A stretch of DNA of 64,000 nt from contig CAVRZD010000002.1 of NCBI GenBank assembly GCA_963725645.1, positions 806,001 to 870,000 on the forward strand, written 5' to 3'. Both the position numbers and the translations under genes were made by a program. Under the pieces are notes generated by a model. It searched no databases. It was not told where the DNA came from and saw only the letters and a program-made list of their open reading frames with translations. The DNA comes from JALYZC01 sp963725645. GTDB taxonomy: Bacteria; Actinomycetota; Thermoleophilia; Solirubrobacterales; Solirubrobacteraceae. Of the stretch, positions 25,622-33,994 are shown in pieces (the first letter of the stretch is position 1; every line of letters begins with the position of its first letter).

Positions 25622-27025
25622 CTACACCCGCTGGACCTGGAACAGGCTCGTCGTCCCCGGCTGGCCGCTCGGCAGCCCGGCCGTGACGCCGATCCGGTCG
25701 CCGCGCTTGATCCAGCCCTCCTCGAGCGCGCGGGCGGCGGCGTCGGCGATCAGCTCCTCGGTCACCTCGTGGCGACGCATGCGCGCGGCCTGCACGCCCC
25801 ACATCAGGCCGCAGCGGCGCACCGTCTCCTTTCCGGGCGAGAGCGCGTAGATCGGCACACGCGGGCGGTGCGCCGAGATGATCCGCGCCGAGCGTCCCGA
25901 CAGCGTCGGAATGACGAGCGCGACCAGCTCGAGCTGGCGGGCCGCGGCGCAGGCGCTGTAGGCGACCGTGTAGGCCGGGTCGCGCTCGTCGCGGCGCACG
26001 CGCTCCTCGTTCCAGCGCTCGTACGGGGCCTCCGGCTCCGTTCGCTCGGCGATCGCGGCCATCATCTCCACGGCCTCGACGGGGAAGCTGCCGACCGCGG
26101 TCTCCTGGGAGAGCATCACGGCGTCGGTGCCGTCGAGGATCGCGTTGGCCACGTCGGCGACCTCGGCGCGCGTCGGGCCGCGACGAGGCGACCATCGAGT
26201 CGAGCATCTGCGTCGCGGTGATGGCCGGCCGCGCCAGCGCCCCGGCGAGGGCGAGCACGTGCTTCTGCACGATCGGGACGTCCTCGATCGGCAGCTCGAT
26301 CCCGAGGTCGCCGCGCGCCACCATCACGCAGTCCGCCGCGTGGATGATCTCCTCGGCCCCGTTCGACCGCCTGGGGCTTCTCGATCTTGGCGATCAGCGG
26401 CAGGCGCGTGTGCTCGCGCACGTGCTTGATGTCCTCGGGCCGGCGGACGAAGGACAGGGCGACCATGTCGACGCCGATCGACTCGCCGAACGTCAGCAGG
26501 TCGAGGTCCTCCTCCGCCACCGAGGGCAGCGACGCCAGCTCGCCGGGCACGTTGAGCCCCTGGCGCGAGGCGACCGTGCCGCCGAGCTCGACAACGGTGT
26601 CGACCTCGCCGTCGCGGACCGTGTCGACGCGCAGACGCACCGTCCCGTCGGTGAGGTACAACACTTCTCCTGGAGCCACGGCTGTGGGCGAGTCCCGGCC
26701 ACCCGAGCGTCACGCGATCGTGGTTCCCGACCTCCTCGGACCCGCACGCGACCGTCAGGTGCTCGCCGGGCTTGAGCTCGATCACACCCTCCGCCAGCAC
26801 GCCGATCCGCAGCTTCGGACCCGGCAGGTCCTGCAGGATCGCCACCTGCCGCCCGGCCCGCTCGGCCGCGGTGCGAACCCGCTGGGCCGTCTCGGCGTGG
26901 TCCTCGCGCGTGCCGTGGGAGAAGTTGAGGCGGGCGACGTCCATCCCGGCGCCCACCATCCGCTCCAGCGTGTCGACGTCGCGCGAGGCGGGCCCGATGG
27001 TCGCAACGATCTTGGTGCGGCGCAT
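25622..27025 (-). pseudogene. pyk: Pyruvate kinase gene broken by three frameshifts
   Basis: Four minus-strand reading stretches join into one full pyruvate kinase of about 465 aa. The first begins MRRTKIVATIGPASRDVDTL and has LNFSHGTREDH and LQDLPGPKLRIG. The second has APGEVLYLTDG and LIAKIEKPQAVE. The third has MVARGDLGIELP and TATQMLDSMVAS. The last has ANAILDGTDAVMLSQETAVG and ends VTAGLPSGQPGTTSLFQVQ. The frame breaks lie at about 26686-26688 (extra base in a G run), 26361-26367 (net loss) and 26175-26177 (extra base in a G run). All catalytic motifs survive, so sequencing or assembly error is as likely as a real pseudogene. A -10-like TACGGT precedes the ATG. Confidence 0.85.
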
Positions 27026-27031
27026 GCCCTG

Positions 27032-27037
27032 ACCGTA
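27032..27037 (-). promoter_or_regulatory. -10-like TACGGT, leaderless pyk promoter
   Basis: On the minus strand TACGGT ends 6 nt before the pyk ATG at 27025. Confidence 0.45.
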
Positions 27038-27070
27038 GCGTGCGGGGCGGGCGTGGACGTTGGGTCCCGG

Positions 27071-27454
27071 CTAGGGAGCCTGGAGCTCGGGGAAGTTGGC
27101 GGCGACGTGCGCGCGCAGGGCGTCGCGCACCCACGCCCGCTCCTCGGCCGAGGCCATGCGGTAGCGGCCGATCAGCTCGTCCTGGCGCTCGAGCGGGAGG
27201 CCGGCGATCGTCCAGCGCACCGCGAGGCGTTCGAACAGGAGCTCGGCCGCGCGCTGCCACGCGTCCTCGCGCGCGCTCTCGCCGCCGGCCAGACGCCCCT
27301 CGCCGGCCAGCGTGCCGGCGTACTCGCGGCGGGCGCGCGCGGGCAGTGATCCCCGCAGCACGAGCACGTTGCCCTCGGGGTCGGTGTAGTCGGTCGTGGG
27401 CGCCGACGGGCCGGGGTCCTCGCCGCGCGCCCGCCTGCGCGAGCGACGTCCCAC
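27071..27454 (-). CDS. Hypothetical protein downstream of the SnoaL-MBL fusion
   Basis: The product is about 127 aa from a GTG at 27454; the first 15 residues are Arg-rich and may not be translated. The recognisable part runs from YTDPEGNVLVLRGSLPARAR through WQRAAELLFERLAVRWTIAG and VRDALRAHVAANFPELQAP, all helical. Only 6 bp separate it from the stop of the gene upstream, so the two form an operon. Family unknown. Confidence 0.6.
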   Translation of the reverse strand: MGRRSRRRARGEDPGPSAPTTDYTDPEGNVLVLRGSLPARARREYAGTLAGEGRLAGGESAREDAWQRAAELLFERLAVRWTIAGLPLERQDELIGRYRMASAEERAWVRDALRAHVAANFPELQAP

Positions 27455-27460
27455 CGCGTT

Positions 27461-28672
27461 CTACCCGGCGATCCGCTCGAGCGTGGCGCGGACGTCGCCG
27501 CTCAGCGGACCGTGGTGGCCGGGCCAGCAGGTGGCCGGCTCGAGCGCGGCGAGCCTGCGCGCGCTCTCGCGACACTGCTCGGTGGAGAAGTTGAAGGCGG
27601 GGTGGGGGATGCTCGCGGGCGCGGGCCGGAGCGTGTAGGTGTCGAACATCGCGAAGCAGTCGTTGCTCAGCGCCAGCCGGTCCGCCTCGCGCCACAGCCC
27701 GATCGTCCCCGGCGAGTGGCCGGGGAGCTCGACGACCCGGAAGCCCGCGACCTCGTCGCCGTCGGCCAGCGTGCCCGCGACCTCGAGCGGCCCGCAGTCC
27801 CATGAGGCCATCACCCGCGGCACGACGAAGCGCGCGGGCGGGAAGCCGAGCTTGGCGTAGTCGAAGTAGTGGACGCCCCCGTCGCCCTCCACGTCGGCGC
27901 GGTCCCGCTCGTGGCACAGCACCGGCGCGCGCAGCGCCGCTGCGCCGCCGCGGTGGTCGGCGTGGGCGTTGCCGAGCACCACGCGCGCGATCGGGCCGAT
28001 CGCGGCCGCCGCGGCCGAGATCGCCGGGCCCATCTGCTTCGTGCCGGCGTCGAAGACGGTCACGCCGTCGTCGCCCTCGATCAGGTACGCGTTGACGAAG
28101 CGCACCGGCGCGCCGCCCGCGATGCGCCACACGCCGTCCGCGACTCGCTCCGGGTCGGCCGCGATACGCCGGCCGAGGCGCGTGCGCGCATTGAACACCG
28201 AGTTCAGCCGCTGCTCGGTCGCCGACCCGGCCGGGGGCAGCAGGCCGATCTGGCGGGCGAAGGCGAGGAAGTTCGTGAACGCGTCGTTGGCGACGACCTT
28301 CCCCTCGCGCACCGTGGTCAGGTCCACGCCCTCGATGTCGATCCTTGCTCCGGTTGGCTCGATGCCGTCCCACGGAGCGCCCGTGAACGTGCCCCGCATC
28401 CGCCAGCGCACCGTCGCCTGCTCGCCGCGCACGTACAGGTCGGTGATCTGGAAGTCGAAGTCCGGGAAGGCGCCGAAGATCTGGCCGAATTCGTGCCGGT
28501 ATCCATCCGGTACCGGCACGTCACGGTCGCCGACGAAGCGCCCGACCCCGTTGGGGTCCCAGTGGTCGATCATTCCCTCGACGTCGCGGGCCGCCACGGC
28601 GCCGAAGTAGCTGCGGACGACGGCCTCGGTTCGGTCCTCGACGTCGGTGGTCTCGGCGATGGCTTCGGGCAT
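27461..28672 (-). CDS. SnoaL-like domain fused to an MBL-fold hydrolase domain
   Basis: The protein is 403 aa in two parts. Residues about 12-140 are SnoaL-like/ester-cyclase (VRSYFGAVAARDVEGMIDHW, FGAFPDFDFQITDLYVRGEQ). Residues about 175-403 are metallo-beta-lactamase fold: GVTVFDAGTKQMGPA, GNAHADHRGG, ELPGHSPGTIGL, LSNDCFAMF and CWPGHHGPL. The metal box reads NAHADH, so the first His of HxHxDH is Asn. A GGGAG precedes the ATG by 2-3 nt. A hydrolase or lyase on a small organic substrate is likely, details unknown. Confidence 0.82.
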   Translation of the reverse strand: MPEAIAETTDVEDRTEAVVRSYFGAVAARDVEGMIDHWDPNGVGRFVGDRDVPVPDGYRHEFGQIFGAFPDFDFQITDLYVRGEQATVRWRMRGTFTGAPWDGIEPTGARIDIEGVDLTTVREGKVVANDAFTNFLAFARQIGLLPPAGSATEQRLNSVFNARTRLGRRIAADPERVADGVWRIAGGAPVRFVNAYLIEGDDGVTVFDAGTKQMGPAISAAAAAIGPIARVVLGNAHADHRGGAAALRAPVLCHERDRADVEGDGGVHYFDYAKLGFPPARFVVPRVMASWDCGPLEVAGTLADGDEVAGFRVVELPGHSPGTIGLWREADRLALSNDCFAMFDTYTLRPAPASIPHPAFNFSTEQCRESARRLAALEPATCWPGHHGPLSGDVRATLERIAG

Positions 28673-28704
28673 TGCTCCCGCCGTGAAGACTATCTTCCCC
28701 GCCC

Positions 28705-29703
28705 ATGGCCCAGGCCGCCCGCAGACGCGAGCTGGGGCGCGGCGACCGGGTGCTGCCGGGCGTCTGGCGCCTGCGGCTTCCCCTGCCCTGGCCCGGGGTG
28801 CCGCACGGCAACGCGTGGGCGCTGGCCGCGGGGGACGGGATCGTGCTGGTGGACACCGGGATGCACGAGCCCGGCTCGCTCGCCCAGCTCGAACGCGCGC
28901 TCGACCAGGTCAACCTGCGGCTCGAGCACGTGCGGCTGCTCGTGTGTACGCACGCGCACTCCGACCACTACGGCCAGGCTGCGCCGATCCTGGAGCGCGC
29001 CGGCTGCGAGCTGTGGATGCACCCCAACCACGCGCACATGACCCGCAGCCTCGAGGACCCCGACGCCACGATGGCGCGGCGCCTGGAGGTCGCGCGCCAG
29101 AGCGGCGTGCCCGACGCGCCGCTGCGGGCCTGGGCGGAGGCGCGCAAGGGGTTCGGCCCGGGCATCGCGGCGCTCGTCGAGCCCGACCGCGGGCTCGTCC
29201 CCGGGGTCGAGGTCCAGACGGACCACGGCACCTGGTCGGTGCACTACACCCCGGGCCACGCGCCCTCGCACGTGTGCCTGTTCCAGCGCGAGCGGCGGCT
29301 CCTGATCTCCGGCGACCACCTGCTCGGCCGCGTGTCGCTGTTCTACGACTATGGCTGGACGCCGGACCCCGTCGGCGAGTTCCTCGACTCGCTGGAAGAG
29401 GTCGACCGCCTCGACGCGCGCCTGTGCCTCCCCGGGCACGGCCGGCCGTTCGCCGACGTGCGGGGCCACATCCGTGCCAATCAGGAGCTCGTGCGCGAGC
29501 GCGTCGACGCGGTGCAGGCGGCGCTCGGCGACGGGCCGCTCACGGCCTTCGAGGTGGTCCCGCGGGTGTACGGCGAGGACCTGGGCCCGGCGAACGCGGC
29601 GTGGTGGATCCAGGAGACGCTCTGCTACCTCACGCACCTCGAGCGGCGGGAGGCGGTGCGACGGCTGCCGGGGGAGCCGGAGCGCTGGGAGCGGACGGCG
29701 TGA
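28705..29703 (+). CDS. MBL-fold metallo-hydrolase
   Basis: The protein is 332 aa. VCTHAHSDHYGQAAP is a complete HxHxDH box, YTPGHAPSHVCL, LLISGDHLLGRVSLF and CLPGHGRPF supply the remaining ligands. A C-terminal helical region of about 90 aa (NQELVRERVDAVQAALGDG) matches the family that also contains LACTB2-like and thiolesterase-type enzymes. It is divergent from the SnoaL-MBL fusion gene, and TATCTT lies 8 nt before its ATG. Its 3' end overlaps the convergent acyltransferase gene by 74 bp. Confidence 0.88.
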   Translation: MAQAARRRELGRGDRVLPGVWRLRLPLPWPGVPHGNAWALAAGDGIVLVDTGMHEPGSLAQLERALDQVNLRLEHVRLLVCTHAHSDHYGQAAPILERAGCELWMHPNHAHMTRSLEDPDATMARRLEVARQSGVPDAPLRAWAEARKGFGPGIAALVEPDRGLVPGVEVQTDHGTWSVHYTPGHAPSHVCLFQRERRLLISGDHLLGRVSLFYDYGWTPDPVGEFLDSLEEVDRLDARLCLPGHGRPFADVRGHIRANQELVRERVDAVQAALGDGPLTAFEVVPRVYGEDLGPANAAWWIQETLCYLTHLERREAVRRLPGEPERWERTA

Positions 29704-30889
29704 GCCCCCGGGCCGGCGCGCGCCGCCAGCCGTGACGCAGGCGCAGGAACGGGCGCTCGACGAAGCGGTAGCTCAGGGCCGCGAGCAGCGGCGTGATCGC
29801 AAGCGTTGCCGGCACCAGAATCAACGCGGCCTCGGTCGAGCTGAGATGACGGACCCGATCGAACACGAAACCGATGACCAGGGCATGGAACAGGTAGATG
29901 CCGTACGAGCGCTCCCCGAGCCAGCGCATCGGTGGGTTGTCGAGGGCCCGCCACGCGCCGCCGGTCGCCCACTGGCGCACGAGCGCGGCGGCGACGAGCG
30001 CGCCGGCGGCCGCGGCCGCCGAGGCGGATATGAGCCACGCCCGCCCGCTGAAGATTACGGCGACATGCAGCGCGCCGACGGCCGCGGCGCCGGCGAGCAG
30101 GCCGCGCGCGACGAGCACGCCGCGGCGCGGGCGCGCCCGCAGCGCCGCCGCCGCAGTCAGCTCGGCGACGGCGAGGGCGATGCCGGGCACGAACGCGAAC
30201 AACATCGCGGGGAGGCTGCGCTGCCATCCGGCGTCGCCGACGGGGCCGCCGACCCCGGTCTGGAAGGCCAGGCTGCACAGGAAGGCGGCGGCCAGCAGCG
30301 ACCACAGCGCGACGAGCCGTCCCCGGCGGCCCAGCCGGAATCCGCGGCCGGCGGCACCGAGCACACCCACGGCCAGCGGGAGGAAGACGTAGAAGCTGAC
30401 CTCGAGTCCGATGGACCAGCCCTGTAGTAGCCGCCCACTCAAGGGGCTCGGCTGGGCGTCCTGGGCGAACAGGTACAGCGCGCCGACCTGGCGCCCGCTC
30501 GCGCCCGACGTGCCGAAGACGATGATGGTGAGCGTAACCGCGAGCCAGAACGCGGGCACGATGCGCAGCGCGCGGTTGCGCAGGTAGGAGCCGATCGCGG
30601 GACTTCGCCGCGGCTCGACGAACGCGCGCACGAACGGGCGTCCGAGCAGGTAGCCCGAGAGCACGAAGAACACGTACAGGCCGAGGCGCCCGAACTCCGA
30701 CAGCTGCGGCACGGTTCCCGGGTCCAGGCGGCCGGTGGGGGTGCCGGCCACGCGCACCGCCCAGGTGAGATGGAAGAGCAGTACGCCCGTCGCCGCAACG
30801 GCGCGCAGCGGGTCACCGGCGACGAAGCGGCCCGCCGAAGCCGCGACTGTCGCGGCACGCGAATGCGCGCGCGGGTGGAGTTCCCGCAT
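29630..30889 (-). CDS. OafA/YrhL-type membrane acyltransferase (acyltransferase 3 family)
   Basis: The protein is 419 aa with about ten transmembrane segments. FVAGDPLRAVAATGVLLFHL contains the family's early Arg and His; LYVFFVLSGYLLGRPFVRAF, LRNRALRIVPAFWLAV and LGERSYGIYLFHALVIG are all typical. Family members acylate sugars or antibiotics at the cell surface. ATG 30889 is preferred because GGAGG lies 7-8 nt upstream; a longer frame reaches 30964. A Pro/Ala-rich C-terminus overlaps the MBL gene tail to tail. Confidence 0.88.
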   Translation of the reverse strand: MRELHPRAHSRAATVAASAGRFVAGDPLRAVAATGVLLFHLTWAVRVAGTPTGRLDPGTVPQLSEFGRLGLYVFFVLSGYLLGRPFVRAFVEPRRSPAIGSYLRNRALRIVPAFWLAVTLTIIVFGTSGASGRQVGALYLFAQDAQPSPLSGRLLQGWSIGLEVSFYVFLPLAVGVLGAAGRGFRLGRRGRLVALWSLLAAAFLCSLAFQTGVGGPVGDAGWQRSLPAMLFAFVPGIALAVAELTAAAALRARPRRGVLVARGLLAGAAAVGALHVAVIFSGRAWLISASAAAAAGALVAAALVRQWATGGAWRALDNPPMRWLGERSYGIYLFHALVIGFVFDRVRHLSSTEAALILVPATLAITPLLAALSYRFVERPFLRLRHGWRRAPARGLTPSAPSAPAPPAAVAPPPAARGA

Positions 30890-30949
30890 TCCCCTACCTC
30901 CTGTCCGTCCTGTTCGCCGGGTTCCCCGCCCGGCGTTGTGGCGGAAGCC

Positions 30950-30955
30950 TACAAT
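30950..30955 (+). promoter_or_regulatory. TACAAT -10 element of metF
   Basis: TACAAT lies 11 nt upstream of the metF ATG at 30967. No ribosome site follows it. Confidence 0.45.
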
Positions 30956-30966
30956 CCAGCGCAATC

Positions 30967-31896
30967 ATGCGGATCGACGAGATCATCGCCACGCGTGCCG
31001 AGCCCGTCTTCTCATTCGAGTTCTTCCCGCCGAAGACCGAGGAGGGCGAGCGCAACCTGCAGACCGCGCTGCGCGAGCTCGGCCCGCTCGAGCCGTCCTA
31101 CGTGTCGGTCACCTACGGCGCCGGCGGCTCCACGCGCGACCGCACGATCGAGATCGTCAAGTCGCTCAAGGACGAGCACGGGCTGGAGGCGATGGCCCAT
31201 CTCTCGTGCGTCGGCACGACGCAGGAGGAGCTGCGCGAGATCCTCGACGAGGTGCGCGACGCCGGCATCGACAACGTCCTCGCGCTGCGCGGCGACCCGC
31301 CGCAGGGCGAGACCGAATGGCGGCCGCATCCCGGTGGTCTGCACTACTCCACCGAGCTGGCCAGGCTGATCCGCGAGCACTACGACGTCTGCATCGGCGC
31401 CGCCTGCTTTCCGGAGGTGCATCCGGAGGCGGTCGACCTCGCCCACGACCTGAAGTTCCTCAAGGAGAAGGTGGCGGCCGGCGCGAGCTTCCTGATCACG
31501 CAGCTGTTCTTCGACAACCGCCTCTACTTCGACTTCGTCGAGGAGGCGCGCGCGGCGGGCATCGACGTCCCGATCATCCCGGGGATCATCCCCGTCACCA
31601 ACGTCGACCAGATCAAGCGCTTCACGCAGATGTGCGGCGCCTCGATCCCCGGCCCGTTGCTCGAGCAGCTCGAGCTGCGCCGCGAGGACGCCGACGCGGT
31701 GATCCAGTTCGGGGTCGCCTACGCCACGCTCCAGTGCGCCGACCTGCTCGCGCGCGGCGCGCCCGGCATCCACTTCTACACGCTCAACAAGTCGCCGGCG
31801 ACGCGCGCGATCCTGTCCGCGCTGCGCACGCTGCGCCCGTGGGAGGCCGGCCCTCCCGGAGTGACGAGCGCGCTCGGCGTCAGCGCGACGCGCTGA
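30967..31896 (+). CDS. metF: 5,10-methylenetetrahydrofolate reductase
   Basis: The protein is 309 aa, a standard bacterial MetF TIM barrel. VFSFEFFPPKTEEGERNL is the signature start, then YVSVTYGAGGSTRDRT, HLSCVG, NVLALRGDPPQGE, FLITQLFFDN and PGIIPVTNVDQIKRF, with FAD and folate contacts. It reduces methylene-THF to methyl-THF with NADH, feeding methionine synthesis. It is single, divergent from the acyltransferase. No SAM or cobalamin riboswitch is visible in the 77-bp gap. Confidence 0.96.
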   Translation: MRIDEIIATRAEPVFSFEFFPPKTEEGERNLQTALRELGPLEPSYVSVTYGAGGSTRDRTIEIVKSLKDEHGLEAMAHLSCVGTTQEELREILDEVRDAGIDNVLALRGDPPQGETEWRPHPGGLHYSTELARLIREHYDVCIGAACFPEVHPEAVDLAHDLKFLKEKVAAGASFLITQLFFDNRLYFDFVEEARAAGIDVPIIPGIIPVTNVDQIKRFTQMCGASIPGPLLEQLELRREDADAVIQFGVAYATLQCADLLARGAPGIHFYTLNKSPATRAILSALRTLRPWEAGPPGVTSALGVSATR

Positions 31897-31908
31897 GCCG
31901 CGAAGCGG

Positions 31909-32202
31909 TCAGCCGCGCGCGCCGCCCGGAGGCTCGATGTCGAGCGCGTGGGCGACGAGCGGGCGCCCGTCGACCTCGTAGCGCACGTCGACCTGGTCGT
32001 CGCGCTTGTAGGTGCCGACGCCGAACGCGCCGACCAGCCAGCGCCACCAGGCCACCCTGCCCTCCTTCACCAGCGGCCGGTCGAAGAGCAGCTCGCCTTC
32101 GCGAATCTCGTAGTCCTCGCCCATGGCCTGCCTGACCCCGTTGACGTAGACGTCGAAGGGGGGACGCACTCCCGGCGGCAGCCTGACGCGCCAGCGCTCC
32201 AC
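31909..32202 (-). CDS. Conserved-looking small protein, unknown
   Basis: The protein is 97 aa, MERWRVRLPPGVRPPFDVYV, beta-rich, with the phrase VYVNGVRQAMGEDYEIREGE and a Trp-rich VAWWRWLVGAFGVGTYKRDD. The pattern (a DxYVNG strand followed by xGxDYxxxxGEL) resembles tail-fibre or receptor-binding-type modules and could be a scaffold domain. GTG start, 6 nt after a GATAAT hexamer. Function unknown. Confidence 0.65.
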   Translation of the reverse strand: MERWRVRLPPGVRPPFDVYVNGVRQAMGEDYEIREGELLFDRPLVKEGRVAWWRWLVGAFGVGTYKRDDQVDVRYEVDGRPLVAHALDIEPPGGARG

Positions 32203-32208
32203 ACGTCG

Positions 32209-32214
32209 ATTATC
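32209..32214 (-). promoter_or_regulatory. -10-like GATAAT, leaderless promoter
   Basis: On the minus strand GATAAT ends 6 nt before the GTG at 32202. Confidence 0.45.
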
Positions 32215-32238
32215 GCGCGGTGGCGCCGGAGGAGCGCG

Positions 32239-32244
32239 TAGATT
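32239..32244 (+). promoter_or_regulatory. -10-like TAGATT, sets the start of the YgjP-type gene
   Basis: TAGATT ends 7 nt before the GTG at 32252, favouring that start over a TTG at 32243 that would fall inside the hexamer. Confidence 0.5.
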
Positions 32245-32251
32245 GCCGGTC

Positions 32252-32908
32252 GTGACCGACGCGATTCCCTACTCGATCCGCCGCTCGCCACGCGCCCGTC
32301 GCGTAAGCGTGACCGTCGACGCCGCGACGGGCGTGGAGGTCGTGCTGCCGCGCCGCGCACGCAAGCGCGAGGCCGCCGTCGCGGTGCGGGAGCTGCGGCC
32401 CTGGATCGAGCGGCGGCTGCGGTCGCTGGAGCGCGCGCGCGCCGAGCTCGGCCTGCGGTCGGGGCTCGTGCCCTACCTCGGCGCGACGCTCGAGCTTCGC
32501 CGCGAGCCCGGCCGCGAGCGCGTCGCCCGCCGCGGCGAGACGCTGCTGGTGCCGGCGGGCGACCACCGGCCGGCGCTCGAGCGCTGGTATCGCCGCCGCG
32601 CCCGCGCGGAGATCGAGCCGCGCCTGCGCCGCGCCTGCGCGCGCGCCGGGCACGAGCTGCGCAGCCTGTCGATTCGCGGCCAGCGGACCCGCTGGGCGTC
32701 GTGCTCGACCTCCGGGGCGATGAGCTTCAACTGGCGACTGCTGCTCGCGCCCGAGCCCGTGCTCGACACCGTCGTCTGGCACGAGGTCTGCCACCTCGAC
32801 GTGCCGGACCACTCGCCGCGCTTCTGGGCCCTGCTCGAACGCCGCCGGCCGGACCACCGCGAGCACCAGCGCTGGCTGCGGCGCTACGGCGCGCTGCTCA
32901 CGCTGTAG
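32252..32908 (+). CDS. YgjP-like (M48-related, DUF45) metallopeptidase
   Basis: The protein is 218 aa. An N-terminal RRSPRARRVSVTVDAATGVE domain precedes the gluzincin-like site VVWHEVCHLDVPDHSPRFW, with HExxH and a downstream His, and RTRWASCSTSGAMSFNWRL is the family's WxSC box. These small zinc proteins are found across bacteria, and the closest characterised relatives are the SprT/WSS1 group. Expected to be cytosolic. The leaderless start is chosen as explained at the promoter entry. Confidence 0.85.
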   Translation: MTDAIPYSIRRSPRARRVSVTVDAATGVEVVLPRRARKREAAVAVRELRPWIERRLRSLERARAELGLRSGLVPYLGATLELRREPGRERVARRGETLLVPAGDHRPALERWYRRRARAEIEPRLRRACARAGHELRSLSIRGQRTRWASCSTSGAMSFNWRLLLAPEPVLDTVVWHEVCHLDVPDHSPRFWALLERRRPDHREHQRWLRRYGALLTL

Positions 32909-32911
32909 CCG

Positions 32912-33271
32912 TCAGCCCTCGTCGGCGAGGGCCCGCCGCAGTGCGGCGAACACGGTTTCCCCCTTGCACCGCTCGACGAGGCGGCGGCGCACGCGCCCGG
33001 TGTAGGCCTCGGCCGAGCCGTCGCCGCGCAGGTCCACCCCACCATGCACTGCGGCAAGCAGCCGCCCCGGGCCGGCCACCTCGCCCCGCACGGCGACCTG
33101 AGCCACCGGCGTGAACTCGCGGTAGCGGAGGTCCACGGTGTCGCGCAGCGAGCGTCCCTCGAGCGGCGCGAGCCGCGCCTCGAGCGCGTCGAGCGCCGGC
33201 TCCAGCCGGTCGAAGCGCTCGCGCTCCACCTTCGGCCCCGTGCGGATGGTCAGCGTGTAGCGGCCGGCCAC
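32912..33271 (-). CDS. Conserved-looking protein of unknown function
   Basis: The protein is 119 aa, MAGRYTLTIRTGPKVERERF, GTG start. The sequence is beta-rich at first (VDLRYREFTPVAQVAVRGEV) then helical (AYTGRVRRRLVERCKGETVF). No known motif is recognised. Convergent with the YgjP gene and just downstream of bioD, but with its own TAGGCT 6 nt upstream. Confidence 0.65.
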   Translation of the reverse strand: MAGRYTLTIRTGPKVERERFDRLEPALDALEARLAPLEGRSLRDTVDLRYREFTPVAQVAVRGEVAGPGRLLAAVHGGVDLRGDGSAEAYTGRVRRRLVERCKGETVFAALRRALADEG

Positions 33272-33277
33272 GCGCCG

Positions 33278-33283
33278 AGCCTA
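33278..33283 (-). promoter_or_regulatory. -10-like TAGGCT, leaderless promoter
   Basis: On the minus strand TAGGCT ends 6 nt before the GTG at 33271. It overlaps the last codons of bioD. Confidence 0.45.
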
Positions 33284-33973
33284 CATCCCGGCCGAGCCCA
33301 GCCAGTCGTCGAGCGGCAGCGCGACGCCGGCGGCAGCCAGGCCGGCGGGTGTGGCGTCGCGGAGCTCGGCCAGGGTCGCGACCGGGACGTCGCCGAGGGC
33401 CGCGATCGTCGCGCGGTTCGACCGCTCCAGCGCGGCGGGCGCGGCCGGCCAGGGGGTGAGCACGACGCCGGCGACGAGCAGCCCGGCGGCGCGCGCGGCC
33501 TCGAGCGTCAACAGCGTGTGGTTGATCGTCCCCAGGCCCGCGCGGGCCGCGATCACGAGCGGGAGCTGCAGCTCGCGCGCGAGGTCGCGCACGAGGTAGC
33601 CGGGCGTGAGCGGGACCAGCAGGCCGCCCACACCCTCGACGACGAGCGCACCGGCCCCCGCCGCGGCGGCGCGCGCCGCGGCGAGCAGCGCGGCCGGCTC
33701 GATCGTCTCGCCGGCCTGCTCGGCCGCGAGGTGCGGCGACACTGGCGGGCCGAAGCGGTGGAGTGCGACGGCGGCCGGATCCTGGTCGGTGACCGCGGCG
33801 AGCAGCTCGTCGTCGGGCGGCCAGCGTGGGTCGGCCGGCTCGTCGGCGCCGGTCAGGACGGGCTTGAACGCGGCGACCCGCTCACCGCGGGCGACCAGCG
33901 CCGCTGCGATCGCCGCAGCGAGGACGGTCTTGCCGACGCCGGTGTCCGTCCCGGTGACGAAGCAGCCGCGCAG
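33281..33973 (-). CDS. bioD: Dethiobiotin synthase, apparent CTG start
   Basis: The product is 230 aa. The P-loop FVTGTDTGVGKTVLAAAI, FKPVLTGADEP, VVEGVGGLLVPLTPGYLVRD and VAGVVLTPWP are the ATP, DAPA and metal sites of BioD, which closes the ureido ring of dethiobiotin. The frame is open back to the in-frame bioF stop at 33995, but no ATG, GTG or TTG lies between; CTG at 33973, giving (M)RGCFVTGTDTG, is the only sensible start. The next possible start, GTG 33742, would remove the P-loop. Last gene of bioB-bioF-bioD. Confidence 0.9.
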   Translation of the reverse strand: MRGCFVTGTDTGVGKTVLAAAIAAALVARGERVAAFKPVLTGADEPADPRWPPDDELLAAVTDQDPAAVALHRFGPPVSPHLAAEQAGETIEPAALLAAARAAAAGAGALVVEGVGGLLVPLTPGYLVRDLARELQLPLVIAARAGLGTINHTLLTLEAARAAGLLVAGVVLTPWPAAPAALERSNRATIAALGDVPVATLAELRDATPAGLAAAGVALPLDDWLGSAGM

Positions 33974-33994
33974 GGCGCCGTGCCCGGCCCGTCG

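Noticed and set aside
30890..30966. SAM or cobalamin riboswitch before metF
   Set aside because: The gap is 77 bp and shows only a -10-like element.
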